Source: Apostichopus japonicus (lineage: Eukaryota; Echinodermata; Holothuroidea; Aspidochirotida; Stichopodidae). From it: a DNA stretch of 64,000 bases. The notes beneath the pieces were generated by a model. The model was given only the letters and a program-made list of their open reading frames with translations, was not told the DNA's origin and did no database searches. The DNA lies in contig NC_092569.1 of assembly GCF_037975245.1 (NCBI RefSeq), positions 14,983,501 through 15,047,500 on the forward strand. Reading direction: 5' to 3'. This document shows positions 23,928-36,574 of this stretch, in pieces. A program made the translations under genes and the position numbers. Positions within the stretch are counted from its first letter, which is position 1, and the number at the start of each line of letters is the position of its first letter.

Positions 23928-26900
23928 TGAGGGGAGATGAGGGGAGATGAGGGGGGATGAGGGGAGATGAGGGGCATGAGGGTAGATAAGGGGAGATGAG
24001 GGGAGATGAGGGGAGATGAAGAGAGATGAGGGGAGATGAGAGGGGAGATGAGGGGGATGAGTGGGGAGATGAAGGGGAGATGAGAGGGGAGATGAAGGGG
24101 AGATGAGAAAGGAGATGAAGGGGGGATGAGGGGGATGAGGGGAGATGAGGGGGTGAGGGGAGATGAGGGGGTGAGAGGGGAGATGAAGGGGGATGAGAGG
24201 GAGATGAGAGGGGAGATGAGAGGGGAGATGAAGGGGAGATGAGAAAGGAGATGAGAGGGGAGATGAGAGGGGAGATGAGAGGGGAGATGAGAGGGGAGAT
24301 GAGAGGGGAGATGAGGGGGATGAGTGGGGAGATGAGAGGGGAGGTGAGAGGGGAGATGAGAGGGGAGATGAGAGGGGAGATGAGAGGGGAGATGAGAAGG
24401 GAGATGAGGGGGATGAGTGGGAAATGAGTGGGGAGATGAGAGGGGAGATGAGAGGGGAGATGAGAGGGATGAGAGGGGAGATGAGAGGGGAGATGAGAGG
24501 GGAGATGAGAGATGAGAGGGGAGATGAGAGGGGAGATGAGAGGGGAGATGAGAAAGGAGATGAGAGGGGAGATGAGAGGGGAGATGAGAGAGGAGATGAG
24601 AGGGGAGATGAGGGGGATGAGTGGGGAGATGAGAGGGGAGATGAGAGGGGAGGTGAGAGGGGAGATGAGAGGGGAGTTGAGAGGGGAGATGAGAGGGGAG
24701 ATGAGAGGGGAGATGAGAGGGGAGGTGAGAGGGGAGGTGAGAGGGGAGATGAGAGGGGAGATGAAGGGGAGATGAGAGAGGAGACGAGAGGGGAGATGAG
24801 AGGGGAGATGAGAGGGGAGATGAGAGGGGAGATGAGAGGGGAGATGAGAGGGGAGATGAAGGGGAGATGAGAGGGGAGATGAGAGGGGAGATGAGTGGGG
24901 AGGTGAGAGGGGAGATGAGAGGGGAGATGAGAGGGGAGATGAGAGGGGAGATGAGAGGGGAGGTGAGAGGGGAGATGAGAGGGGAGGTGAGAGGGGAGAT
25001 GAGAAGGGAGATGAGAGGGGAGATGAGAGGGGAGATGAGAGGGGAGGTGAGAGGGGAGATGAGAGGGGAGATGAGAGGGGAGATGAGAGGGGAGATGAGA
25101 GGGGAGATGAGAGGGGAGGTGAGAGGGGAGGTGAGAGGGGAGATGAGAGGGAAGATGAAGGGGAGATGAGAGGGGAGATGAGAGGGGAGATGAGAGGGGA
25201 GATGAGAGGGGAGATGAGAGGGGAGATGAGAGGGGAGATGAGAGGGGAGATGAATGGGAGATGAGAGGGGAGATGAGAGGGGAGATGAGTGGGGAGGTGA
25301 GAGGGGAGATGAGAGGGGAGATGAGAGGGGATATGAGAATGGAGATGAGAGGGGAGATGAGAGGGGATATGAGAGGGGAGATGAGAGGGGAGGTGAGAGG
25401 GGAGATGAGAGGGGAGATGAGAGGGGAGATGAGAGGAGAGATGAAGGGGAGATGAGAGGGGAGATGAGAGGGGAGATGAGTGGGGAGGTGAGAGGAGAGG
25501 TGAGAGGGGAGATGAGAGGGGATATGAGAGGGGAGATGAGAGGGGAGGTGAGAGGGGAGATGAGAGGGGAGATGAGAGGGGAGGTGAGAGGGGAGATGAG
25601 AGGGGAGATGAGAGGGGAGATGAGAGGGGAGATGAAGGGGAGATGAGAGGGGAGATGAGAGGGGAGATGAGGGGGATGAGAGGGGAGGTGAGAGGGGAGA
25701 TGAGAGGGGAGATGAGAGGGGAGATGAGAGGGGAGATGAGAAGGGAGATGAGGGGGATGAGTGGGAAATGAGTGGGGAGATGAGAGGGGAGGTGAGAGGG
25801 GAGATGAGAGGGGAGATGAGAGGGATGAGAGGGGAGATGAGAGGGATGAGAGGGGAGATGAGAGGGGAGATGAGAGGGGAGATGAGAAAGGAGATGAGAG
25901 GGGAGATGAGAGGGGAGATGAGAGAGGAGATGAGAGGGGAGATGAGGGGGATGAGTGGGGAGATGAGAGGGGAGATGAAAGGGGAGGTGAGAGGGGAGAT
26001 GAGAGGGGAGATGAGAGGGGAGATGAGAGGGGAGATGAGAGGGGAGGTGAGAGGGGAGATGAGAGGGGAGGTGAGAGGGGAGGTGAGAGGGGAGATGAAG
26101 GGGAGATGAAGGGGAGATGAGAGGGGAGATGAGAGGGGAGATGAGAGGGGAGATGAGAGGGGAGATGAGAGGGGAGATGAGAGGGGAGATGAGAGGGGAG
26201 ATGAGAGGGGAGATGAGAGGGGAGATGAAGGGGAGATGAGAGGGGAGATGAGAGGGGAGATGAGTGGGGAGGTGAGAGGGGAGATGAGAGGGGAGATGAG
26301 AGGGGATATGAGAGGGGAGATGAGAGGGGAGGTGAGAGGGGAGATGAGAGGGGAGATGAGAGGGGAGGTGAGAGGGGAGATGAGAGGGGAGATGAGAGGG
26401 GAGATGAAGGGGAGATGAGAGGGGAGATGAGAAAGGAGATGAGTGGGGAGGTGAGAGGAGAGGTGAGAGGGGAGATGAGAGGGGAGATGAGAGGGGAGAT
26501 GAGAGGGGAGATGAGAGGGGAGGTGAGAGGGGAGATGAGAGGGGAGATGAGAGGGGAGGTGAGAGGGGAGATGAGAGGGGAGATGAGAGGGGAGATGAGA
26601 GGGGAGATGAGAGGGGAGATGAAAGGGGAGATGAGGGGGATGAGTGGGGAGACGAGAGGGGAGGGGAGAGGGGAGATGAGAGGGGAGATGAGAGGGGAGA
26701 TGAGAGGGGAGATGAGAGGGGAGATGAGGGGGATGAGTGGGAGATGAGTTGGGAGATGAGAGGGGAGGTGAGAGGGGGATGAGAATGGGAGATGAGAGGG
26801 GAGTTGAGAGGGGAGATGAGAGGGGAGATGAGACTGGAGATGAGAGGGGAGATGAGAAGGGAGATGAGGGGGATGAGTGGGAAATGAGTGGGGAGATGAG

Positions 26901-27256
26901 AGGGGAGGTGGGAGGGGAGATGAGAGGGGAGATGAGAGGGATGAGAGGGGAGATGAGAGGGGAGATGAGAGGGGAGATGAGAGGGGAGATGAGAGGGGAG
27001 ATGAGAGGGGAGATGAGAGGGGAGATGAGGGGGATGAGTGGGGAGATGAGAGGGGAGGTGAGAGGGGAGATGAGAGGGGAGATGAGAGGGGAGATGAGAG
27101 GGGAGATGAGAGGGGAGATGAAAGGGGAGATGAGAGGGGAGGTGAGAGGGGAGGTGAGAGGGGAGATGAGAGGGGAGATGAAGGGGAGATGAGAGGGGAG
27201 ATGAGAGGGGAGATGAGAGGGGAGATGACAGGGGAGATGACAGGGGAGATGACAGG
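23928..27256 (+). repeat. 3.3-kb minisatellite of a 12-bp unit GGGGAGATGAGA
   Basis: About 275 units of GGGGAGATGAGA and close variants (GGGGAGGTGAGA, GGGGGATGAGTG, GAAGGGGAGATGA) run without other sequence. The left end (23928-24240) is the most irregular. A marker block with GTGGGAAATGAGTGGGG recurs at 24421, 25765 and 26881 (distances 1344 and 1116, both multiples of 12), and GATGAGTGGGGAGGTGAG blocks recur at five sites. Segments of the array were therefore duplicated as larger blocks. Because 12 is a multiple of 3, all frames tend to stay open, giving Ser-Pro-Leu and Met-Arg-Gly-Glu repeats of over 1000 codons. Confidence 0.97.
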
Positions 27257-27999
27257 GGAGTCAAAAGATAATAGTTTAAAGAAAGATTCCAAAACTGAAT
27301 GTAAGACTAATTTGGGAATTGGAGCCTTGCCTTGCCCCCCCCCCCCCCTTCCACACCGCCGCCCACTGTGTGGCCCCTCCAATGGAGCAATTTGGTCCCG
27401 CCAGTCTGGTCCCACCAAACAAAGATATTTATATTTAGAAAAGGGATTAATATTGATTTATTAACAAAAACTAGGGCAAACTTAATTACCCTATTGTTGT
27501 TGACCTTTGGAAATATTCGACCCTCATTCCTTAAAGATTTTCTTAGACTATACAAGAATATAGAGATTACAATGCCCAAAAGACTAAAAGCCACAACCTT
27601 CTTTACAAGTCCTAGACAGTATATAGGTTAATTGCAGCGTGCTCGTCGCTTATATTCGATAATTGTATACCCAAAATCAGAAAACAAGCCGGGCCGGATC
27701 CAGAATTTGTAAAAGGGGGATTTGTTGAACTTGTGGTGGCCCTATGGTCGTTGAATGTGACTTCCATGCATATAGGGGGATGGAGTCATTTCCCATAAAA
27801 AAAGAATACCATTTTAGACGTACATGGTGTATTCTGAGACATATTTAGGCTAGAAATTCTATTGGTCTATAACCAGGCATGCATACAAGGTTGTGCTTTT
27901 AAAATTATTTGTAGGAGTTTGAAATAGGTGTAGACCCACCCCCTCCTCACACACACCCACCCACACATGGAATACAATATGCAACAATAATATCGTGGA
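27257..27999. other. Right flank of the G-rich array
   Basis: A C14 tract at about 27336-27349 lies next to GC-rich sequence (27350-27410), then AT-rich DNA follows. A segment from about 27688 (GGGCCGGATCCAG, then a G tract) looks like a degraded transposon end. No gene is supported. Confidence 0.45.
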
Positions 28000-28400
28000 T
28001 GTATTTTATTATATTAAATATAATACAATATTACTGTATGATACTATGTAAAACAGTATTATTTGTGGACGTTTTATATCATATTATTGTGATACAGTTT
28101 TATTGTGGATGTTTGATATTATATTATTATGATACAATATTATTATATGATGCTTTGTGAAACGGGTAATACTACATGCAACAATGTTATTGTGCATGTT
28201 TTATATGATATTGCTGTATGATACAGTTTTATTGTAGATGTTTGATATTATATTATTATGGTACAATAATATTATATGATGCTTTGTGAAACGGGTAATA
28301 CTATATGCAACAATGTTATTGTGGACGTTTTTCTTTATAATAATATATGATACAATATTATTACTGTGAATTTTCAAAACATTTTATTGTGATTTTTTAT
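28000..28400. repeat. AT-rich ~129-bp tandem repeat, 2-3 copies
   Basis: GATGCTTTGTGAAACGGGTA recurs at 28149 and 28278, 129 bases apart, with shared ACAGTTTTATTGTGGATG-like and TATTATATTATTATG segments on either side. Earlier and later copies are decayed. Confidence 0.75.
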
Positions 28401-28929
28401 CCTATGATACTATGTGAATCGGTTGTCCAGACATCAGGTAGACATTGGTTTGCGTTTATCTCGGATTCAAACTAGCAAGGTGATAGTTCTTCGTTAAGAT
28501 ATAATAACCTAATTTGCATAAAATCTACCGATTAAGTCAATCAATTGAGTCGGTGATGAAGCATACAATTTTCTCGTGCAAGAAGACAATTGTGTCTATG
28601 ACCCCTTCAACAAATCTTTGTCGTTAAACGCGGCCTACCCTTTCATTCATCAAACTGGTAATATGCAGGATTGCCCGACAACCATTGTTTGCAATATTTA
28701 CACAACCTTCTGTATACTTCCGAAATATACGTCAACATTGCATTCTGATTTAAACCAAATTTATGATTCTCGTTGAATGGTAAAATTAATGTTATGACGC
28801 ACTGATTGTTTGGTCATACCGAAATATTGGGGATCGGTGGCCCTGCGGGACAGGCCCGAGTTGAACATGTTGCTAGAATCATGGACAGTCACATCAGAGA
28901 CAGTGAAGCAGAAACAGTAAATGCCGAGA
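28401..28929. other. No feature recognised
   Basis: Unique-looking sequence. A 66-codon open frame at 28576-28776 on the + strand has no supporting signals. Confidence 0.4.
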
Positions 28930-29160
28930 AAAACGCATGATGCGGTGGATGCGATGAGCACGCGAGCACACCGTAGGTGACTCAAAGAGTAAAAGAGCGC
29001 GCGAGCACAACATGAGTGACTCAAATAGCAAGAGAGCACATTGGAGGCATAAGTGTGTAGTTTAGATGCGCAATTGAGCACATATTCATATTAGAATTAG
29101 CAACACAATAAAAATGCATGATGTGGTTCACGTGCTGAGCACGCGAGCACATGTTTTGCC
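28930..29160. repeat. Short direct repeats with GAGCACGCGAGCACA
   Basis: GCATGATG...GAGCACGCGAGCACA occurs at about 28934-28971 and 29114-29152. Between them are two GTGACTCAAA motifs (about 28977 and 29010) within GAGCACA-bounded units. The TGACTCA core equals an AP-1 site, but the repeat context makes function uncertain. Confidence 0.55.
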
Positions 29161-29202
29161 GGCTCTAGTTCTTACGTATTGTTGACGTTTAGACCAGTTA
29201 AA

Positions 29203-29372
29203 CGCTTCTTGGATTAGCCTGAGACATATATTGTAACTGGGGATGTTATTTCTCCTTAGCCGTTTGATTCAACCATTGTTTCCATTTCTGACGCTTCTTG
29301 GACTAGCCTGATACATCTATTGTAACTGGGGATGTTATTTCTCCATAGCCGTTTGATTCAACCAATGTATAT
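29203..29372 (+). repeat. Two-copy 89-bp tandem duplication
   Basis: CGCTTCTTGGATTAGCCTGA at 29203 and its near copy at 29292 start units that share TTGTAACTGGGGATGTTATT and CCGTTTGATTCAACCA. Few mismatches suggest a fairly recent duplication. Confidence 0.88.
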
Positions 29373-30360
29373 AGAAAATAAATCTATTTAAATTGTTTCA
29401 ATTATTATTTTAACTCCCTAATTATTGAACATGAATTTATCATTCAAAGCAGTTGCAGTGAGCTTCCCACTAAACTATTATAGGCCAACTGGTTTGTCCA
29501 CTCATATACAGTTAACACAGCATAGCTATACTGTTGATTAGTTTTATCACTATAAACAATTTTATTTGATTATGAATCATGTGGAACTAGCTTGAAAATC
29601 TTTCCTTTTATTCTAATCTTTTGGATTAAAATTTTCCGCCTAGACTATAGGAATATACAAACATCCTGTTCCTTTTTCTCAGCTTTGAAATAAGACAATT
29701 TGATCTTTGTCAAACAATCACTGATTCTGAACAAAAGAAAACAAATATTATTATTCTAGTATGCATTATATTTGTATAGTAAACGTTTGAATACTGCTTA
29801 ACGTTAAGAAAGACAAAAACTCAGCATTGGAAATGTCGCCATAATTGGGTCTTTTGGAACTTTTCGTGGTCGTATAATTACCCCAAACGTTTGCTTGGTC
29901 ATGCGTTCATCTTTTTAATGGTCCGATGGACATGCCTTTAAGAAACTTGTGTTGATGGAACGCCGGTTAATGAAACGCCCACGTTAACAATCTTATAGGA
30001 AATTGTTATTGTCATTAAATTAAACATGAACAATACTGTCTGCAAAATGGTGAAAAAACTAATTTTCAAAAAATGGGGGTGCCAATAGGTTTGTTACCAG
30101 CGGAAAAAAACACCACAGTCATTACTGTTTGTTCTCAGCGTAAGGATACACACCGGCAGGGTGGATTTGCCAGGTCTGGAGCAACACCCCCCCCCCCCAT
30201 TTTATTCACTAAATAGTTTTTACAATTTCTATTAATTTAAAAGTAGATTTTTTTTTAAATACGATTAAATATATACAGATATCGAGTAAAATAACGAATA
30301 GGTTACAAACTTTTAAATCATTATCATTAAATCAGTTTAGTGATATGATCAAACATGATG
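29373..30360. other. No gene recognised
   Basis: AT-rich DNA with a C12 tract near 30187. Nothing coding is supported. Confidence 0.45.
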
Positions 30361-31350
30361 CACATGCATATTACCATTAACAGATTTCGCCATATTAAAA
30401 TGATGTCATTAATTCGAGTTTGTTGATATCATTCATCACATTGAAATGGTATCACAAGGCATGACGTAGACATCCGCACAAATTCGACGCCACGCTCTAG
30501 TTCATAATATCATAAATTGCGCCCTATGTTTATATAAGCGAGACGGTTTTGGAAATGCACTATATATATACCGCGATCTATGTTCGTCTAGTATACAGTT
30601 TTAGTACGGTTAAGAGACGACGGTGTAGTGGTTTCTAACATCATTGATTAGCATAGGCTAATAATTTCGCATAACCAGTATACAAAGAAACAATAACAGA
30701 AAAAAAAGAAGAAAAAACTATACATGCATACGTATGGTACTCTATTGAACAGACTTTTGGCATGCGGACACTCTTCAAGATAGTACTTAAAATGGCGAAA
30801 ACAATGTATTCGTGATACATTTTTAATAACTCGAATTAATTAAATCAGTTTTTATGGCTCGGATTGTGATATGTACGTCATAGACTCATTGGAGGACAGC
30901 ATTAAATCTGGATAAATGATATCAAGAAATTCGCAAAAATCGATATCATTTAATATGTCTGAATTCGTGATTATGTGCGTCATATTTGCTGATATCATTA
31001 ATCAGAATTAATGAGATAGAAACAAAACTCGTATTTTTCATATCACTAATTATGACTGATTTCGTGATATATACATATTTATCGATATAGTTAATTTATT
31101 TCAAGATATCTGTTATGAAATGAATTGATGATAACTTGAATATATACCTGATGGTATATTGAACAAATCATCTCTTTAAGTTAATTCGGATAGTGACATC
31201 AACAAACAAACTCTTGTTATCGACAATGATCCTGCAACCAATTAAATATATCTAAAATTAATATATCATAAAATATATTTTTGATATCAAGTATTGATTC
31301 AATGATATCATGAACTGATTTAATGATACCATAAAATAATTACTGATATA
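30361..31350. repeat. Decayed dispersed repeat rich in TGATATCATTAATT
   Basis: More than a dozen variants of TGATATCATTAA or GAATTCGTGATAT occur at irregular spacing across about 1 kb (for example near 30425, 30917, 30941, 30990, 31290 and 31318). The palindrome GATATC is far more frequent than expected for its length. It looks like an old satellite or a cluster of fragments of one element. Confidence 0.5.
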
Positions 31351-31575
31351 TTTAGATAGTGAATACAAACTAAAACGGCTTGCCATTTGGTCGGGCCCCG
31401 TAACAATGATATCACCGAGCCTTATTTCTGCACTCTTCAGTTTTGTTAAATATTATGAAAATGCGGCTTATATCCTGTATTTTCCTCGGCCCCTTTATAT
31501 TTTCCCAGTCTCCAGTTCATTGACTTGTCGCCTCCCATGACCCCCATCACACCCCCTTCCCTCATATCTGATAAC

Positions 31576-31918
31576 CAGTGGCGGAGCTATGGGTATTGGT
31601 CAGGGGGCGAGGATAGTCTGTAGGAGCGCTTTCGCCACTATCTAAGCGGAGCGCCACCACAGGTTGTCGCGGAGCGTACAGATTTTTTTCTGAGTAAAGA
31701 TACTTCCTAGATCACCGGAAATGACCCATTCCGGGCCTTGCTAATTTGCAAAATGTGACAAATGTCAATAGGTAATGAGAGCGCAATAAAAAAGTCAATA
31801 ATCGCGAATAAGTAAAAAGTGGTAAAAACCTGAAAAGGGCGCCAGCAGTCCATTTGAGTCCGTTAGGGGGGGAGCATCCGCACCCCCCCCCCCCGACTGT
31901 ATGGACGCTCCGCCACTG
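31576..31918. mobile_element. Complete hAT-type MITE with 8-bp TSD
   Basis: The element begins CAGTGGCGGAGC and ends GCTCCGCCACTG, a perfect 12-bp terminal inverted repeat. CTGATAAC flanks it on both sides (31568-31575 and 31919-31926). At 343 bp without a transposase frame it is non-autonomous. A G-run (31866-31872) and a C12 run (31883-31894) sit near the right end. The 78-codon frame inside (31712-31948) is incidental. It shares architecture with the MITE at 11232-11599 but differs in sequence. Confidence 0.93.
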
Positions 31919-31926
31919 CTGATAAC

Positions 31927-32658
31927 TAGTTTTGAACAGTGCTTTCATTTTTAAGTCTGAAGGTATCTATGGATGTAGGATTTTAGAAGATTAAGGGTAA
32001 GGTAGCGTGAAGATAGAAACAATGTCGATGGTCGCCATTTTGAGAATGAGGAACCGAGCCACTCATGTTCCCCGGTTACGTATAATCGGTTCGGAAACCA
32101 GTGTTCGGTGTTCGTGTGTCATATATTATCAATATAATGCTTATTATCCTTGGTACGACAGCGTTGCCAATTTCTCTGTTATACGTAAACGGCCAACTCG
32201 TATGAAATTACGCTAATTACGATTTTTTATTTTTTAATATTTTTGTATGACCATTGACTACTGCATAAGGGTAGGAATTGTGTGGGTTCGCAATCAGTTG
32301 CCAATTGGGGGTGTCTCTTAGATGAAAACAGAAAGTTAAACTTTGTGTAAAAAGGTAAATGTTTTTACCGACGTGAACAGGTCTATTTGCAACCTTGAGT
32401 CGGACTGAAAAAGATTAAGATCGTTGAAATCAATGGTCTTTGAGGGAATTTAACCATTTTCAGCTACTATTTTCTCTAAAATTGTTATACAATTAAAAAC
32501 GCTATAAAAATCCGTCAAAATGCTGTTTTGCTGGAACTTTTAAGTTTGTTTTCCTCAGGCCAACGAAATTTAAGTCTTAAGTGTTTAAAACGCAGAAACT
32601 GGCAACGCTGATCCACAACAGTAGCGAGATCGTAACTTATGAGGCATCTTTAGGCATT
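31927..32658. other. No gene recognised
   Basis: Unique-looking DNA. A 69-codon frame at 32007-32216 has no supporting signals. Confidence 0.4.
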
Positions 32659-32776
32659 AGGGAGGGGGAGGGGGGGGGACTTCCTTCAAAGGCACATGAT
32701 TGGTCACAATTGATCATCAAAACATTTACATTATTATATTTATATTTGTTTGATCTCCATATTAGCAAAGATAACG
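32659..32776 (+). repeat. Direct repeat, copy 1
   Basis: A G-rich run then GGACTTCCTTCAAAGGCACA and about 95 further bases up to TTAGCAAAG match 33361-33474 almost exactly. The two copies lie about 700 bp apart in the same orientation. Confidence 0.9.
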
Positions 32777-33360
32777 AATTAGAAACGATTAGAAGACTTT
32801 AGAATTATAAGAGACTTTGACTCATTTTTCAGAGAGTCATAAGCAATATTTTAATCTACAGATTGAATCAGACTTACTTCATAACTCACGGCTCTACGTA
32901 TCACTCTCATATATTTTACCCTCCACTCAGCCCCCCCCCCATCGACGCCTCACCCCCACCCGCACCGTGTTATCTCTTCAACAAAATAATAATTTTCAAC
33001 AAAGTGATCATAATAATAATCATAATAATAATAATAATAATGATAACACTGAAATGACTCTTCAAATTTGCATTGTTTGTTTATTTTTTTTCTTTCTTTT
33101 TACAAATGTACATTTTTCTTTCCTTACAAAACTTTGTATTTCCAAACCATTTTGCACTTGTTCTATAAAACATAAAAAAAGCAATGAAAACAACAACTAC
33201 AAAATGGTTGCTTTATTGTAAAAAAAAAACAAAAAAACAAAATAATAATAATAATAAAATAAAAAAATGGAATGGCATGATAAACTGAGGTTTCATCACT
33301 TGTTATAGGCACATGGTAGAACTTGTACTGATCTTGGTAGGAATCACTTTGAAGAGAGAG
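32777..33360. other. Spacer between direct repeats, with an AAT microsatellite
   Basis: A TAATAATAA-type tract spans about 33008-33045 and a shorter one lies near 33240-33258. C9 and T/A homopolymers are common. The 134-codon frame at 32817-33221 is mostly simple sequence. Confidence 0.55.
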
Positions 33361-33474
33361 AGGGAGAGGGGGGGGGGGACTTCCTTCAAAGGCACATGAT
33401 TGGTCACAATTGATCATCAAAACATTTACATTACTATATTTATATTTGTTTGATCTCTATATTAGCAAAGAATA
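33361..33474 (+). repeat. Direct repeat, copy 2
   Basis: Same ~115-bp sequence as at 32659-32776, starting with a G-rich run. It diverges after TTAGCAAAGAATAACGAG. Confidence 0.9.
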
Positions 33475-36249
33475 ACGAGTCTCTAAGTAATATCAGTTCA
33501 TTGATCATTTTCTGGGTATTAGCGATACCGTAATAGAAGGATTATTTAAACCAACCGCCAATAACATTTCATTAAGTGAAGTTTCCAATTTCGTTAGAGA
33601 AGTCGTAATCCTCTTACAAAACTACAAACCAAAAACAAACTTGTTTTGTTACAGTAAGTCCTATTAAGTGACTCTTGGAAACCTTTCAACGTTTTCTAAG
33701 CAATTTTGGTTTTGTTATTGTTGTTACTGATTTTGGTATTGTTCTTTTTTTTTGTGCTTTTTTTGCTTTAAGAGTATAATTGGGTTTATAGGTGTGGTTT
33801 TCCGAATAAGTATATTGTAAAAATGATTTAAAAAATAATACATGTAACCGAATATATTGCATTGCCGAGTATAACATACCAAGCCGAATCTGGGTACGTT
33901 TAACCAAATCATGTTCGTGTAGCCGACTTACTAACGATTAAGCGACACCACCATTTGAAAGAATCAGTTTCCTAAGCTTGACTTAAAACGTTACTTCACG
34001 AATTCCTTCAAATTCATGTTAAAATTAAAAAATTAAAAAATTCATTGCGTTAAATGATATTTTAAGGTCAAATTACGAAATCGTGTGATTGACGAAAAAT
34101 CAGTATAAAATAAGTTCTTGGCAGAAAATCACTGTGCAAAGTTTACCTCATACATGGTAATACACACGAGAATTAAGAGTAAAAAGATTGTAGGCTTTGC
34201 CCGATGAAAAATCAAAAATGAAATCAAAATATAATATTGCAGTATGTCCCGCCCCTATTAAACGTTCCTCTGTAGATTAACGATATAATTAACATAATCG
34301 ATCATCGGACGATATTGACGATATGGATGTGATGTATACCGATGTCGGTAAAATATAGCAGGTATGCGGTATACCGATATTGACATTATGTGGTTCTTCA
34401 ACCAAAATGTTTGCTAATATTTATCACAATTTCTGACCACCCAGCCATTTTTTGTTTAAGCTCGGTGTTATGAAAAGCAAAATTATCTTAGCCTACACAG
34501 TGCTGAAATCCAGCACGTAATATATATATATAGAATAACGTTATGGATATTAATTGGATATTGAATAACGTGATCGATATTAATTGGATATAGAATCTAC
34601 TGATTAGCCTATATAGGTTATAGTCATTCAGTTTCATTTCTGCGCTTCTTCTCCTTTTTTTCTTTCCATTTTTGAATTATTACTATTTATTGCTGTTATT
34701 ACTTTTTTTTATTCTTTTGTATACATAATTTGCATAAAATTGTTAAACCTTGTCGGAATACGAGGATTTCAGTTACAATATCAAGGCAAAGGGGCATAAT
34801 GGTTCAAATTACTATAAATGACTATAAATGGGAACAGATGGGGAAAAAAACTACAATACTGCATATCCCAAACAAAATTGGGTTGGTACTAAATTATGTA
34901 TACAAAAAACACCACACAGACATATACCACGACGGGCGAAACTACAAAATGATATAAAAGTTTTTATTGAATGTTTCGGTGTGTATCAACTTTTAAGTGA
35001 AAATTTACTGCTTTCTGCTTTTTGTTTAGATTTTTGTTGACAAATATTGGGTGATTGGAAATGGTTATTCAATGCGAGAATGAATCAATATTACGCCTAT
35101 TGAAGGGAACATTGACCCTTGACCTTTGAAGGCTAGTGACCATTTCTTGAATGTCTAGCACAGTGTGTGAACTTAATAGTGTACACATTATGATTTTAGC
35201 TCTTTTGATTACTGCATGTTTATTTAAAAAAATGGCGGGTTGGTCCGTTGTATATGACGTCATAATATTCGTAAAGGTAAATGTAGAATGTGCCCAAAAA
35301 AAGTCACACATGACTTAACAAGTTGACGCCATTGTCCCTTTATACTTTTCGAATACACATCCCCCACTTCCCCCACTTCCCCCACTCCCCCATTATGTTG
35401 GAATGGAGTTTCTGTTCAAAAATATACTTCAATTCATATTGATTTATACACGTTATTTAACGTTATACTTGATTGCCCATAGATTAGAAATATGTTATAT
35501 GATGATTAATATAACACCGCGTATAATATTGTCTAAAAATATCCAAATTTCCAGACTTTATATCTTTCTCTTATTCGGTAAAATGAACGACTATGAAACA
35601 AAATTAGGGAGATTTTAAGTTTCGATAATTTATGACTAAGGAATGTGACTTTAAGTTAAAATATCGCTTTCAAAATATTTTATAGTATTTGGCGGTCCCT
35701 TCGTAAAACTACATTCCTTTTTTTTTAAAAAGAGCACAATGGCCAATGGCCACTGCAGCGTAAAAACAATGCAATCAATGTTACTATACCATTGTAATAT
35801 ACAATACAGATGTGGCCGTTGATTGGGTTATATATCCATCTAAGTAATCATCGCAAACGCTACATTATTTTATTTCGCCACTTACACAATAAATTGTGTA
35901 CCTGGAAAGATTTTAATCTAGCACTGAGCACTAAAAATTATTATAATAATTAATAACAATAATATTTAAAAAAAAATGGTGGGTATGAGATGTTACCATT
36001 AAATATGCATTGTTATATGCTACATTATACAAATTTGCAAGCACAAATCTCGTGTATCATAACACAATATGATCAGAAATGACCTAAATTTTTAACATTT
36101 GACCTTGTCAAAGAAGAAAACAAATACAGATGTTTACATCAGTTTACACGCATATTGGTTTGTTGGTTCAACAACAAAAAGAATGGGGAAAAAAGAAAGG
36201 AAAAATTGCGTTTGAAATATATTGCAAGATAGCTGCGAGGATTCCTATA
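33475..36249. other. AT-rich gene-poor region
   Basis: No supported gene. Small structures include a cluster of CGATAT/TACCGATAT motifs near 34280-34385, a two-copy 33-bp repeat (GAATAACGTTATGGATATTA and its variant) at about 34532-34595, and tandem CCCCCACTT units near 35360-35385. Confidence 0.5.
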
Positions 36250-36426
36250 GCCTACAGTGGAATTACGACCTTCCTTACCGGTTTCGAACCTGTGGACACG
36301 CAATCAGCGTCCATAGCCTAGTGGTTAGGGTGTCCACATATAAAGCGGGAGGCCCGGGTTCGAATCCCGGTGGAGGCTGGAAGTTTATCACTGTTCTGGA
36401 TTTTCCAACTCACTACAATTTCAATG
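36250..36426 (+). mobile_element. Composite tRNA-SINE copy C
   Basis: It carries the same upstream module as copy B (CCTACAGTGGAATTACGACC, CCGGTTTCGAACC), then a tRNA-like unit with TAGTGGTTAGGGTGTCC and a perfect T-arm CCGGGTTCGAATCCCGG. The body (GGAAGTTTATCACTGTTC) follows, ending in TTTCAATGA and a TA-rich array. It differs from copy B by scattered substitutions, so the two inserted independently or diverged over time. Confidence 0.88.
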
Positions 36427-36433
36427 AATATAT

Positions 36434-36472
<39 letters not shown>

Positions 36473-36530
36473 AATATATATATATAAATATATATATATA
36501 TTTATATATATATAATAATTATTATTATGA

Positions 36531-36574
<44 letters not shown>

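Noticed and set aside
23861-27418. 1185- and 1117-codon open frames of Ser-Pro-Leu-Ile repeats on the - strand, and Met-Arg-Gly-Glu frames on the + strand
   Set aside because: They are translations of a 12-bp tandem repeat whose length is a multiple of three, so frames stay open by construction. There is no unique protein sequence, splice support or family match.
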